Source: Bacteroidota bacterium
GTDB taxonomy: Bacteria; Bacteroidota; Bacteroidia; Bacteroidales; P3
Assembly (NCBI GenBank): GCA_017860275.1
Contig: JAFNAQ010000011.1
Location: 1-54,481 of the forward strand
DNA length: 54,481 bases
Reading direction: 5' to 3'
The translations under genes were made by a program, and so were the position numbers. Below, piece after piece: positions 1-8,956 of the stretch. Below the pieces are notes generated by a model. That model made no database searches and was not told the DNA's origin. It saw only the letters and a list, made by a program, of their open reading frames with translations. The number at the start of each line of letters is the position of its first letter. Positions within the stretch are counted from its first letter, which is position 1.

Positions 1-1102
1 AATATAAAGCAGATTGATAACTTGGAATAGAAACACACGGAGCATAAAATGGTATAGTTTTACTTACACCTGAAAAACTATTACTTTGAATAGAAGGAGA
101 ATTTATTGCTTTGCAAGTAATTGAAGTTAATCCTGTACAGTTTTTAAAGGCATTAAATCCTATTGAAGAAACAGAGTCTGGAATTGTGATTGAGGTTAAT
201 CCTGTGCAACCCTCAAAGACACCATTACGAATTGAAGTAACAGAGTTTGGAATTGTTATTGAGGTTAATCCACTACAATTATAAAAAGTACTAATATCAA
301 TTAAAGTAACAGAGTTGGAAATTGTTATTGAGGTTAATCCACTGCAACTATGAAAAACATAACTTCCAATTAAAGTAACAGAGTTTGGAATTGTTATTGA
401 GGTTAATCCAATACAACTTCCAAAAGCCCAATTACCAATTGAAGTAACTGAATTGGGGATTAAAATTGATGTGAGTCCTGTGCAACCAGAAAAAGCACTA
501 ACATCAATTAAAGTAACAGAGTTGGGAATTGTTACTGAAGTAAGTCCAATGCAACCATAAAAAGCATGACTTCCTATTGATGTGACGGACGAAGGAATAG
601 TAATTGAGGTTAGTCCTGTGCAACTATGAAATGTAGTACTACTAATTGAAATAATAGAATTAGGAATTGTAACTGATATTAATCCACTACAATTTGCAAA
701 TATAGCATCACCAATTGAAGTAACTGAATTAGGTATAGTAATTGAAGATAATCCTGTGCAACCCCAAAAAGCATAGCCTACAATTGAAGTAATAGAAGAA
801 GGAATTGTAATTGAAGTTATTCCTGTGCAACCCCAAAAAGCACAATAACCAATTGAAGTAACTTTATAGAAATTACCATTATATTGAATTGAATCTGGAA
901 TTGAAACCGATCCAGAATATTCATTTGAGTAAGAAGATTCATATAATCCTCTATATGTAACTGCTACCGTTCGTGGGGATGTTGATGATGTAATATTAAA
1001 ATAGATTGTATCTCCATCAAGCACTGCTGAAAAGTCTTCGGCTTTAGTGTTTAGGTTTATTGCTATTATTATAGCGAATAAAATTAATAATGATTTTTTC
1101 AT
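1..1102 (-). CDS. BspA-type leucine-rich-repeat surface protein (partial, 3' end outside window)
   Basis: An open frame runs from the ATG at 1102 down to the left edge without a stop, so only the first 367 codons are present. The N-terminus (MKKSLLILFAIIIAINL) is a signal peptide. After about 85 residues come some eleven tandem 23-residue repeats of the LRR_5 (BspA) type, with pattern CTGLTSITIPNSVTSIG followed by xxAFxG. The end of the visible part (VSIPSYQSAL) is the linker usually found after such repeats in Bacteroidales proteins, so an Ig-like or sorting domain probably lies beyond the edge. BspA-like proteins are secreted or surface-exposed and many mediate adhesion; the ligand of this one cannot be told. 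The 69-bp DNA repeat gives low-complexity sequence prone to expansion and contraction. A TACATTTG promoter element lies about 60 bp upstream. Confidence 0.9.
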   Translation of the reverse strand, partial: MKKSLLILFAIIIAINLNTKAEDFSAVLDGDTIYFNITSSTSPRTVAVTYRGLYESSYSNEYSGSVSIPDSIQYNGNFYKVTSIGYCAFWGCTGITSITIPSSITSIVGYAFWGCTGLSSITIPNSVTSIGDAIFANCSGLISVTIPNSIISISSTTFHSCTGLTSITIPSSVTSIGSHAFYGCIGLTSVTIPNSVTLIDVSAFSGCTGLTSILIPNSVTSIGNWAFGSCIGLTSITIPNSVTLIGSYVFHSCSGLTSITISNSVTLIDISTFYNCSGLTSITIPNSVTSIRNGVFEGCTGLTSITIPDSVSSIGFNAFKNCTGLTSITCKAINSPSIQSNSFSGVSKTIPFYAPCVSIPSYQSALY

Positions 1103-1161
1103 GATGCAATAATTTTATGCCATGAATAAGTTTTTGAAATATATGTATAATTATACAATGG

Positions 1162-1194
1162 CAAATGTAGGGTTTATTTTTTATTTAAAAGCAA
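1162..1194 (-). promoter_or_regulatory. Bacteroidota-type promoter for the LRR gene
   Basis: Read on the minus strand, TACATTTG (1162-1169) fits the -7 consensus TAnnTTTG, with a TTG about 22 bp upstream (1192-1194). The expected start lies some 50 bp before the ATG at 1102. The spacing is at the long end of the usual range. Confidence 0.5.
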
Positions 1195-1434
1195 TTAAGT
1201 TGAGAAATTTATAATCAAATATATTTATTATTGTATCCTGATAGATTATTTAACTAAAACAGCCATTTGCAGTTGTCTTTATAACATTATGCAAGTTTTC
1301 ATGTTAATTATTTATAATAGAATAAGGCTTTGTGGATTGAATATTTGAAGATGAGCGATGGGTTGGGGAAAAAGAATTGTTAATTCTTTATAATAAATTT
1401 CTTGATTTGACCTTTTTTTGAATGCAAAATTAGT

Positions 1435-1456
1435 GAGACGCGATAAATCGCGTCTC
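1435..1456. repeat. REP-like palindrome GAGACGCGAT-AA-ATCGCGTCTC
   Basis: The 10-bp arms are perfect inverted repeats around an AA centre. The GC-rich arms stand out from very AT-rich surroundings. A related fragment (GTAGAGACGGAGCATGCC, 14369-14386) lies in another intergenic region, which suggests a dispersed family of short palindromes. No flanking gene shows a terminator need here, and there is no T-run after the stem. Confidence 0.6.
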
Positions 1457-1550
1457 TACGTGGAATTTTATTTCCTCTTTTTCCAAAGAAACCTCATATT
1501 TCTGGATTTTTATCTGATAAATATTTACAGAAACGAAGTATATTCTCGTG

Positions 1551-1628
1551 GAAATAAAGATTTTAAATAAATAGAATAAGATTCTACGAAAATAGAATAA
1601 GATTCTAGTGTTGTAGAATTTGATTCTA
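1551..1628. repeat. Phased dyad array, 21-bp period
   Basis: Three copies of a 15-bp dyad, TAGAATAAGATTCTA (1572-1586), TAGAATAAGATTCTA (1593-1607) and TAGAATTTGATTCTA (1614-1628), start exactly 21 bp apart. Each has 6-bp inverted arms (TAGAAT/ATTCTA) around 3 bp. A weaker dyad (AAAT-AAAG-ATTT, 1552-1563) sits about one further period upstream. Confidence 0.75.
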
Positions 1629-1779
1629 GAGCGACAAAACAAGGTTATTTGAAAATATATCAATATTTTATTTCTTAAAATTAAGAGGAGCAAAAAAAGT
1701 TTTACCCCTACAATAATTTTTATCCACGTTCGTTTTTCCAAAAAAAATAATCTCAATTAATCAATAAAAATAAAGAATT

Positions 1780-3141
1780 ATGAAAAACTTAATGATTAAA
1801 ACATTTGCTTTGTTTGTTTTTGCGTTTTTAGTTTCTAATCTTTCTGTGGCTCAAAGAAATGCTGCTATTGATTTCACTGGTGCCGCTGAACATTCTATTC
1901 ATACTGTTGTACATATACAGTGTGAATATTCACAACAAACTATTTTTTATGAAGATTTCTTTAGTTTTTTCAATCCTCAACTAAGAAATCAAACCTATCA
2001 AACTGCGGGTTCAGGTGTTATTATTAATCCAAATGGATATATAATTACGAATAATCACGTGGTTCAAGATGCTGATAAAATACAAGTTATTCTGAATGAC
2101 AAAAGAACCTTTAGTGCTTCAATTATTGGTAATGACCCTTGGTCTGATTTAGCTGTTTTGAAAATTGATTCAAAGGATTTGCCATATATTGAATTTGCAA
2201 ACTCAGACAGTACAAAGATTGGTCAATGGGTACTTGCTGTAGGTAATCCATTTAACCTTACATCTACAGTTACTGCTGGAATAATCAGTGCCAAGGCAAG
2301 AAACTTAAATATTCTTGGAAGAAAGATGAGTGAAAAACCTTTAGAATCTTTTATACAAACAGATGCTGCCGTAAACTCTGGAAATAGTGGCGGGGCATTG
2401 GTTGATTTAGATGGAAAACTAATAGGGATAAATACTGCAATAGCATCTAATACTGGTTCTTATTCGGGCTATTCATTTGCCATACCGTCGAATATTGTAA
2501 AGAAAATATCTAACGATCTAATAAATTATGGCATAACACAAAAAGCATATCTTGGACTTAATTTGGCAGAAATTGATTCCAAACTTGCTCTTGATAAGGA
2601 GATAAAAGACTATAAAGGATTATATATAGCCTCTACTATTGAAAATTATGCTGCAATAAAATCTGGATTAAAAGAAGGAGATATTATCACTCAGTTGAAT
2701 AATCATAGTGTAAACTCATTGGCTGAATTTAATGAGGTACTTTCTCAATTTTCTCCAGGAAATAAGATAAAAATTAAATTTGAGAGGGATAATAATTCAA
2801 TAGAGAAATTTATTACCCTACTTAATGAAAAAGGAGATACTTCTATTGTGAAAATTGAAGAGAAGAACCTAATTACATCCTTAGGAGCTGAGTTTAGAGA
2901 GCTAAACTCAAAAGAAAAGGAAAACTTTGGCACAAAGAATGGAATTGTAATTGAAAAGTTAAATAAATCAGTTTTAGGTAATTTAGGGATAAGAAAAGGG
3001 TTTATTATTACAAGTATCGACAAAAAGGAAATAAGCTCAATAGAGGATATAAAAAATCTCAATACAAAGAAAGGAAAAGTCATTATCGAAGGCTTCTACC
3101 CTAATGATATAAGAACATTCTTCTATATGCTTGTGCTGTAA
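1780..3141 (+). CDS. HtrA/DegP-family periplasmic serine protease
   Basis: This 453-aa protein is a trypsin-like S1C protease that degrades or refolds damaged envelope proteins. An N-terminal signal peptide (residues about 1-24, ending SVAQ) exports it to the periplasm. The catalytic triad is visible: His93 in NNHVV, Asp123 in SDLAVL and Ser203 in the GNSGG motif. A first PDZ domain covers about residues 255-350. A second, more divergent one covers about 365-450; it is shorter and lacks a clean carboxylate-binding loop. The total length matches bacterial DegP/DegQ. The gene stands alone, with a strong terminator downstream before rpoD. The name degP or degQ cannot be decided from sequence alone. 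Confidence 0.93.
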   Translation: MKNLMIKTFALFVFAFLVSNLSVAQRNAAIDFTGAAEHSIHTVVHIQCEYSQQTIFYEDFFSFFNPQLRNQTYQTAGSGVIINPNGYIITNNHVVQDADKIQVILNDKRTFSASIIGNDPWSDLAVLKIDSKDLPYIEFANSDSTKIGQWVLAVGNPFNLTSTVTAGIISAKARNLNILGRKMSEKPLESFIQTDAAVNSGNSGGALVDLDGKLIGINTAIASNTGSYSGYSFAIPSNIVKKISNDLINYGITQKAYLGLNLAEIDSKLALDKEIKDYKGLYIASTIENYAAIKSGLKEGDIITQLNNHSVNSLAEFNEVLSQFSPGNKIKIKFERDNNSIEKFITLLNEKGDTSIVKIEEKNLITSLGAEFRELNSKEKENFGTKNGIVIEKLNKSVLGNLGIRKGFIITSIDKKEISSIEDIKNLNTKKGKVIIEGFYPNDIRTFFYMLVL

Positions 3142-3182
3142 ATGAAAAAAACACACAAATAATTCTACAAACAAATGGTAAT

Positions 3183-3220
3183 AAAAAGTATGGAAATATT
3201 AATGTTTTCCATACTTTTTT
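3183..3220 (+). terminator. Intrinsic terminator after the HtrA gene
   Basis: The stem AAAAAGTATGGAAA pairs with TTTTCCATACTTTTT across an 8-nt loop and ends in a run of Ts, 41 bp after the HtrA stop codon. Confidence 0.85.
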
Positions 3221-3286
3221 CATAAATTGTTAATAACTCGTTAGTAACTTTTTATACCATACATATAATATAGCCTATTTGTGAAT

Positions 3287-3294
3287 TAAATTTG
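3287..3294 (+). promoter_or_regulatory. -7 element of rpoD promoter
   Basis: TAAATTTG is a full match to the Bacteroidota TAnnTTTG box, 56 bp before the rpoD ATG. I see no convincing TTG at the -33 position, so only the -7 box is called. Confidence 0.5.
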
Positions 3295-3350
3295 CAATCA
3301 ATTAAATATCAAAAAGGATATTATAGGCTACTCACAAAAAGTTAGTTAAT

Positions 3351-4214
3351 ATGAGACAGCTAAAAATTGGAAAATCAATAACCAATAGAGAGATTGGCTC
3401 TTTGGATAAGTTTCTTCAAGATGTAGGTCGAGAAGAAATGATTAATGCCGAGCAGGAGGTTAGTTTAGCTCAAAGGATTAGGAATGGTGATGAGGCTGCT
3501 CTTGAAAAATTAGTAAGAGCAAATCTTCGTTTTGTTATCTCTGTAGCAAAGCAATACCAAAACCAAGGACTTAGTCTCCCAGACCTTATCAACGAAGGAA
3601 ATGTTGGTTTAATCAAGGCAGCAAGACGATTTGATGAGACCAGAGGGTTTAAATTTATTTCTTATGCTGTTTGGTGGATTCGCCAATCAATTCTTCAAGC
3701 CTTAGCAGAACAGTCTCGAATAGTACGCCTACCACTTAATCAAGTTGGTGCCTTAAGCAAATTAAAAAAAGAAACATCTCGCTTAGAACAGCTTTTCGAG
3801 AGAAATCCTTCCCTTGAAGAGCTTGCAGAAACTCTTGAGATGTCGCCCGATAGATTATCTGATGTTTTGAGAATATCTTCAAAGGCTATTTCAATGGATG
3901 CTCCACTCATTGCTGAAGATGATGTTAATTTAATTGATATATATATCGATGATAATGCTGATAGCACAGATTCATTCATAATGAAAGAATCTCTTAATGC
4001 AGAAATTAATCGTTCTCTAAGTATATTATCGAAAAAAGAAAGAGAGATTGTGAACTTATTCTTCGGAATAGGTCAAGAACATGGCTATACATTAGATGAA
4101 ATTGCAATAAAATTTGATTTGACAAGAGAAAGAGTGCGCCAAATAAAGGATAGAGCAATAAAAAGGCTTAAACAAACTGCAAAGACAGAGCAACTTCAAT
4201 CATATCTCGGATAA
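3351..4214 (+). CDS. rpoD: Primary RNA polymerase sigma factor RpoD (sigma-70)
   Basis: This 287-aa sigma factor directs RNA polymerase to housekeeping promoters. Region 1.2 begins at about residue 15. Region 2 (about 50-120) contains the core-binding and -10 recognition segment, with DLINEGNVGLIKAARRFD and FKFISYAVWWIRQSI. Region 3 follows, and region 4 (about 215-275) ends in the helix-turn-helix YTLDEIAIKFDLTRERVRQI. The long region 1.1 of proteobacterial sigma-70 is absent. That compact form is characteristic of the Bacteroidota primary sigma factor and agrees with the unusual promoters in this window. The gene has its own promoter box and is followed by the separate dnaX promoter. Confidence 0.96.
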   Translation: MRQLKIGKSITNREIGSLDKFLQDVGREEMINAEQEVSLAQRIRNGDEAALEKLVRANLRFVISVAKQYQNQGLSLPDLINEGNVGLIKAARRFDETRGFKFISYAVWWIRQSILQALAEQSRIVRLPLNQVGALSKLKKETSRLEQLFERNPSLEELAETLEMSPDRLSDVLRISSKAISMDAPLIAEDDVNLIDIYIDDNADSTDSFIMKESLNAEINRSLSILSKKEREIVNLFFGIGQEHGYTLDEIAIKFDLTRERVRQIKDRAIKRLKQTAKTEQLQSYLG

Positions 4215-4230
4215 ACAAGTCAAAAACTTC

Positions 4231-4262
4231 TTTGCTAAATCGAAAAGGATTTCGTATTTTTG
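4231..4262 (+). promoter_or_regulatory. dnaX promoter (TTTG-N20-TATTTTTG)
   Basis: TTTG at 4231-4234 and TATTTTTG at 4255-4262 are separated by 20 bp, an excellent fit to the Bacteroidota consensus, 28 bp before the dnaX ATG. Confidence 0.75.
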
Positions 4263-4290
4263 ACAAAGTTTTTTACTCAAACACATTATA

Positions 4291-5997
4291 ATGGAAAATT
4301 TTATTGTTTCTGCACGTAAATATCGTCCAGCAGATTTTAAATCTGTTGTTGGACAATCTCATATTACTACAACCCTACAAAATGCAATTAAAACAAACCA
4401 GCTAGCTCAGGCTTTTCTGTTTTGTGGACCAAGAGGAGTTGGAAAAACAACTTGTGCTAGAATACTTGCAAAAACAATAAACTGCACTAATCTTACTCCT
4501 GAGCTTGAGGCTTGCAATGAATGTGAAAGCTGCAAAAGTTTCGATGCCAATGCTGCATTTAATGTCGTTGAACTAGATGCTGCTTCGAATAACTCTGTCG
4601 ATGATATACGCTCGCTTGTTGACCAGGTTAGAATACCACCACAAGGAGGACAATACAAGGTTTATATAATTGATGAGGTTCATATGTTATCTCAATCTGC
4701 TTTCAATGCTTTCCTAAAAACACTTGAAGAACCTCCAACTTATGCTAAATTTATTCTTGCAACAACTGAAAAACACAAGATAATCCCAACCATTCTTTCG
4801 AGATGTCAGATATTTGATTTTCATAGAATAAAAAATGAAGATATTTCTCAGCACCTTGAATATATTGCAAAGAAAGAGGGAGTTAAATACGATATAGAGG
4901 CATTACATATTATTGCTCAGAAGTCTGATGGAGGCTTACGTGATGCACTTTCTATGTTTGATCAATTAGTCTCATTTACTCGAGCAGAACTAACTTACTC
5001 GAATATTATTGAGAATCTAAATATTCTCGATTACGATTATTATTTCCGTTTTGTGGATGTACTTCTTAAATCTGATATTCCTAATACATTACTACTTTTT
5101 AATGAAGTTTTAAACAAAGGATTTGAAGGCTCACATTTTATTAATGGACTTTCTTCTCACTTAAGAAGTCTACTAGTATCTAAAGACCCAGCAACAATAC
5201 AACTTTTAGAGGTTAGCCAAAACATTAAACAAAAGTACCTACAACAATCTTCAAACTGTTCTGTTACATTTCTTCTTCGATCTTTAGATTTTTCTAATAC
5301 TTGTTCTATTGAATATAAAGATTCTTCAAATAGAAGACTTTGTGTAGAAATTGCCCTCTTGAAGATGGCTAATATCATGACTAAACTACAGCCTCCCAGT
5401 TGTAGCTTAAATAATACTATCACAGAAGAAGAAAAAGTTGAGGTTACAAAAACCGAAGAAAAGACTCCAAAAATTGAAGAAAAAGCTACAATAGTAGAGA
5501 AAAAGGGAGTAGAAAAGGAAAAGCCTAAAGGGATAGTAATCCCTATGAATACCTCTTTTTCTATAAACTCAACTCCTGAAAAGACTATACAGATTAATGA
5601 AGAGAAACATGCTGCTTTAAATCCTGTTTCAATACCACTAGATTGGGAGAATTTTCTTATTGCTTGGCAAGAAGTTGCATTGCAATATAAGGATAGTCAG
5701 CCAAATCTATATTTTTCTCTTACTAATAGTGAAATGATCAATAATGGAGATAATAGTGTTACTATCTTACTGCTCAACTCTATTCAAGAAGCTGAAATTA
5801 ATCAATTTCGTTATGAAATTGTAAAACAAATCAAAGAGAAAATCTCTTGTCATGACTTTCAGCTTCTACCAAAAGTTATTCAACATGAGAAGAAGGCATT
5901 AATATATATGCCAAGAGATAAGTATGAATATATGGTTAATAAATCCCCTGCCCTTATAAAGCTTAGAGCAGAATTTGATTTAGATATTGATTTTTAA
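4291..5997 (+). CDS. dnaX: DNA polymerase III subunit gamma/tau
   Basis: The 568-aa protein is the clamp-loader ATPase that loads the sliding clamp and links polymerase cores at the fork. Walker A is GPRGVGKT at residues 46-53. Four zinc-binding cysteines (65, 75, 78, 81) and the Walker B box with DEVH (128-131) follow in the usual order, and then the sensor motif with LSRC. Residues about 380-440 form a charged Lys/Glu-rich linker. The last 120 residues are a poorly conserved tau-like tail. I saw no slippery heptamer of the gamma frameshift type. The gene converges on trkH with only 10 bp between the stop codons. Confidence 0.95.
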   Translation: MENFIVSARKYRPADFKSVVGQSHITTTLQNAIKTNQLAQAFLFCGPRGVGKTTCARILAKTINCTNLTPELEACNECESCKSFDANAAFNVVELDAASNNSVDDIRSLVDQVRIPPQGGQYKVYIIDEVHMLSQSAFNAFLKTLEEPPTYAKFILATTEKHKIIPTILSRCQIFDFHRIKNEDISQHLEYIAKKEGVKYDIEALHIIAQKSDGGLRDALSMFDQLVSFTRAELTYSNIIENLNILDYDYYFRFVDVLLKSDIPNTLLLFNEVLNKGFEGSHFINGLSSHLRSLLVSKDPATIQLLEVSQNIKQKYLQQSSNCSVTFLLRSLDFSNTCSIEYKDSSNRRLCVEIALLKMANIMTKLQPPSCSLNNTITEEEKVEVTKTEEKTPKIEEKATIVEKKGVEKEKPKGIVIPMNTSFSINSTPEKTIQINEEKHAALNPVSIPLDWENFLIAWQEVALQYKDSQPNLYFSLTNSEMINNGDNSVTILLLNSIQEAEINQFRYEIVKQIKEKISCHDFQLLPKVIQHEKKALIYMPRDKYEYMVNKSPALIKLRAEFDLDIDF

Positions 5998-6007
5998 AAA
6001 ACAAAAA

Positions 6008-7474
6008 TTAGTTTTTTAACCATATTGAGCGAGAAAGTAGAGCAAAGAAAGAATATATCTCTAAACGACCAGCCATCATTAATATCATTAGTATTATTTT
6101 CGATTCATCATTGAGATTATAATAAGACATCACAGTATTTCCATCTCCAATAACTGGTCCAATATTACTTAAATTAGCCACAGACATAGCTAATGATGGA
6201 ATAAAATCATTTCCTAAAACAGTCAATGTAAATGCTCCTACAATAAAAATCAATAGGTATAAAAAGAAAAAACCAAAAACAAGATTAATTGATTCATCCC
6301 TTATTGTTTTACCATTGTATCTAACAGGAATAATAGCCTTGGGATGAAACATCCTTTTTAAAGAAATATGAGAAAATCTTAATAATAAAACAACCCTAAT
6401 TATCTTAAGACCAGTACTTGAAGAAGAACTACATCCTCCAATAAACATTAGTAATATTATCAATATAAAGGCGAAGGCTCCAAAATTCTGATTATTAGCC
6501 AATTCATATCCTGTTGTAGAGACTACAGATATTATATGAAAGAAAGTTGTTCGGAATGTTTGTTCTAATCCAAAACCCTTAGATAGATATATAGTAATTC
6601 CCAAAATGAGACTCGAAACGAATATCAATAGGGAATAGGATTTAAATTGCTCATCCTCTATTACTTTTTTCAATTTCCCTTTTATCAGCCAATAAATTAA
6701 TAAATAACTAATTCCAGAAAGAAACATAGTTATCATTATTACATATTGTGTATAGATTGAAAACTCCCCAATATTCCCATTCACAGTCGAAAATCCTCCA
6801 GTGGATACAGCTCCAATGCTATGGCAAAAAGCCGTAAATGTATCCATATCCCCAAATAACAAGAAAATAAATGAAATAAAAGATAATCCAAAATAAATAT
6901 AAAAGATTCTATAAACAGTGGATTTTATATGAGGTCTAACTCTTTCCTTATCCAAAGAGGTAAATTCAGCATTAAAAAGATAATTAGATCCATTTCTTAG
7001 ATTATTCATTAGGACAATAATAAAAAGTATAAATCCCAATCCACCTATCCACTGAGTTATTGAACGCCAAAGCAAAAGACTTCTTGGAATATCTTCTAAA
7101 TTGGAAATTATGGTTGAACCTGTTGTTGAAAAACCTGAAAATGATTCAAAAAAAGCGTCTATTATAGTAAAATATTGTGGATAGGAGAAATAAGGTATAG
7201 CTCCAATAAAAGGAGTAATAAACCATATCAGTCCAACAACAATTCTTCCATCTCTTTTTGAAAGTTGTGAGGAATGATTTTTATTTATATAAAGTAGTGA
7301 TAATCCTAAAAATAGAGATATAAATGCACTAATAAAAAATACATATGGATTTGATTCTTTGTATATCAATGCAATAATTCCAGGAAAGATAAAGCAACAT
7401 CCGATAAATGAAGTTATTTTCCCTAAGATATATAAGAAAATCTTCCAATTAAATTTTCTAGAAAATGGCATCAA
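6008..7474 (-). CDS. trkH: TrkH-family potassium uptake channel subunit
   Basis: The 488-aa integral membrane protein has about ten to twelve hydrophobic segments and the repeated pore loops of the Trk/Ktr superfamily, with filter-like sequences such as FSTTGST, VSTGGFST and VSTTGYE. It forms the potassium-conducting pore. The trkA gene lies 12 bp upstream in the same direction, so the two are one transcription unit and the encoded proteins should form one K+ uptake system. The ATG at 7474 gives a cytoplasmic basic N-terminus (MMPFSRKFNWK) before the first membrane helix. Confidence 0.93.
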   Translation of the reverse strand: MMPFSRKFNWKIFLYILGKITSFIGCCFIFPGIIALIYKESNPYVFFISAFISLFLGLSLLYINKNHSSQLSKRDGRIVVGLIWFITPFIGAIPYFSYPQYFTIIDAFFESFSGFSTTGSTIISNLEDIPRSLLLWRSITQWIGGLGFILFIIVLMNNLRNGSNYLFNAEFTSLDKERVRPHIKSTVYRIFYIYFGLSFISFIFLLFGDMDTFTAFCHSIGAVSTGGFSTVNGNIGEFSIYTQYVIMITMFLSGISYLLIYWLIKGKLKKVIEDEQFKSYSLLIFVSSLILGITIYLSKGFGLEQTFRTTFFHIISVVSTTGYELANNQNFGAFAFILIILLMFIGGCSSSSSTGLKIIRVVLLLRFSHISLKRMFHPKAIIPVRYNGKTIRDESINLVFGFFFLYLLIFIVGAFTLTVLGNDFIPSLAMSVANLSNIGPVIGDGNTVMSYYNLNDESKIILMILMMAGRLEIYSFFALLSRSIWLKN

Positions 7475-7486
7475 TAAATAAGTTTA

Positions 7487-8827
7487 TTAATTAAAAAGTT
7501 TCATTAGTTTAGATGCAGCTTCAGGTATTGTAAAAACAACGACCTTATCTCCTGCAATAATTTGCGTATCTCCCTTTGTTATTATCGCTTTATCTTTTCT
7601 TATCAGTCCTCCTATATTAATTCCTGATGGAATCTTGATATTTTTTATTATATCCTTAGTAATTGGAGAACCCTCCTTTACAACGACCTCAATAACCTCT
7701 GCATCTATTCCAGAGAGCCATTTTGACGATGTAACATCTCCAGAGAGAGTAAAACGAGCAATATAACTAGCAGTAATTAGTTTTTTGTTGATTATTGTAT
7801 CTATACCAATATCTTGAGATACATCAATATAATTTATATTCTCAACTAAGGCTATTGTCTTTTTCACTCCTTGCTTATGAGCATATAGGCATGACATAAT
7901 ATTAGTCTCAGTAGACCCAGTTACTGCTATCAAAGCATCAGTCTGTGCAATTCCCTCCTCTTGTAACAAACCAATATCAGATCCATTACCATTTATTATC
8001 ATCGTATTTTCAAAGTCATTAGCTAACCGAATACAGAGTTCCCTATCTTGTTCAATTATCTTTAGCTGCAATTTGTCATTAATCATTTTCGCCGCTCTTC
8101 TGCCTATTCTTCCTCCTCCAATAATGATAGCACTTTTAATAGAAAAGTCTTGTTTTCCTCCAATTTCCTTTATCATCCCTATACTCTTAGGTTTTGCAAT
8201 CAAATAGACTAAGTCACCTATCAAATACTTATCATCACCTTTTGGAATTATTGTATTTCCATGACGTATAATACAGACAGTTCTTGCTCCAAGAGTAGGA
8301 TATGTTTGTGCTACTTCAACCAAGGTTTTATTAATAACTGCTGCTCTAGAATCAATTCTTAGCATATATATTGATAACAGACCATTAGAAAAGTCAAACA
8401 GCTCTGTTGCTACATTTCTAGTTAATAAATTTGCTATCTCCTTTGCTGCAATCTTTTCTGGACAAACCAGTTCATCAACACCCATTCCCTTAAACATTAA
8501 TTTATTCTTATCGTTTAAGTACTCTTGGGAATTTACTCTTGCAATTGTTCTTTTTGCTCCGATACGCTTACCTAGCATGCAAGTAATTATATTAATACTT
8601 TCCTCGTGTAAGACTGATATTAATAAATCTGCATTACCTACTCCTGCCTCCTTTAATGTTTCAATTGAGGTAGAATTTCCAGCAATAGTCAAAAGGTCCG
8701 ATTCAGCCTCAAGCATCTTTAGCAATTCAGAATGAGGGTCAACAACAGTTATATTATGTTCAATCTTTGAAAGTGTTTTGGCTAAATGAAATCCAACCTC
8801 ACCATCTCCAGCAATAACAATATTCAT
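7487..8827 (-). CDS. trkA: Trk potassium transporter NAD-binding regulatory subunit TrkA
   Basis: The 446-aa protein is a cytoplasmic gating ring subunit made of two RCK units. The first Rossmann fold starts at GDGEVG (residues 7-12). The second starts at GGGRIG (about 230-240). Each is followed by a TrkA-C domain. It binds nucleotides and controls TrkH. A clear promoter (TTTG-N19-TACTTTTG) lies just upstream and probably drives both trkA and trkH. The full-length double-RCK architecture matches TrkA and not the single-RCK KtrA. Confidence 0.94.
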   Translation of the reverse strand: MNIVIAGDGEVGFHLAKTLSKIEHNITVVDPHSELLKMLEAESDLLTIAGNSTSIETLKEAGVGNADLLISVLHEESINIITCMLGKRIGAKRTIARVNSQEYLNDKNKLMFKGMGVDELVCPEKIAAKEIANLLTRNVATELFDFSNGLLSIYMLRIDSRAAVINKTLVEVAQTYPTLGARTVCIIRHGNTIIPKGDDKYLIGDLVYLIAKPKSIGMIKEIGGKQDFSIKSAIIIGGGRIGRRAAKMINDKLQLKIIEQDRELCIRLANDFENTMIINGNGSDIGLLQEEGIAQTDALIAVTGSTETNIMSCLYAHKQGVKKTIALVENINYIDVSQDIGIDTIINKKLITASYIARFTLSGDVTSSKWLSGIDAEVIEVVVKEGSPITKDIIKNIKIPSGINIGGLIRKDKAIITKGDTQIIAGDKVVVFTIPEAASKLMKLFN

Positions 8828-8847
8828 ATTTTTGATAATTAAGAATA

Positions 8848-8878
8848 CAAAAGTAATATAATTAAACTGATATACAAA
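8848..8878 (-). promoter_or_regulatory. trkA-trkH promoter (TTTG-N19-TACTTTTG)
   Basis: On the minus strand TTTG (8875-8878) and TACTTTTG (8848-8855) are 19 bp apart, about 20 bp before the trkA ATG. This leaves a very short leader. Confidence 0.75.
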
Positions 8879-8900
8879 TCTTAGTTATAATAAAATTAAA

Positions 8901-8933
8901 AAGAAAAAGGTCGCCAATATCAATTGACGACCT
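8901..8933 (-). terminator. Intrinsic terminator of the etfB-etfA-acyl-CoA dehydrogenase operon
   Basis: The minus-strand RNA forms AGGUCGUCA paired with UGGCGACCU (one G-U pair), followed by UUUUUCUUUUU. It lies 24 bp past the dehydrogenase stop codon and before the trkA promoter. Confidence 0.85.
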
Positions 8934-8956
8934 GAATATATTTTGTCTCTTAGCGA

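Larger units (their letters stand above)
1103..1779. other. 677-bp intergenic region between divergent LRR and HtrA genes
   Basis: This region holds the LRR promoter, a 22-bp palindrome at 1435-1456 and a phased dyad array at about 1551-1628. I see no RNA gene. The 108-codon open frame at 1430-1756 on the minus strand runs through both repeats and has no protein-like composition, so I treat it as non-coding. Confidence 0.6.

Noticed and set aside
1430-1756. 108-codon open frame on the minus strand between the LRR and HtrA genes
   Set aside because: It crosses a palindrome and the 21-bp array, shows a seven-residue periodicity caused by the DNA repeat, has no ribosome-binding context or known domain, and is mostly Ile/Phe/Lys as random AT-rich frames are.
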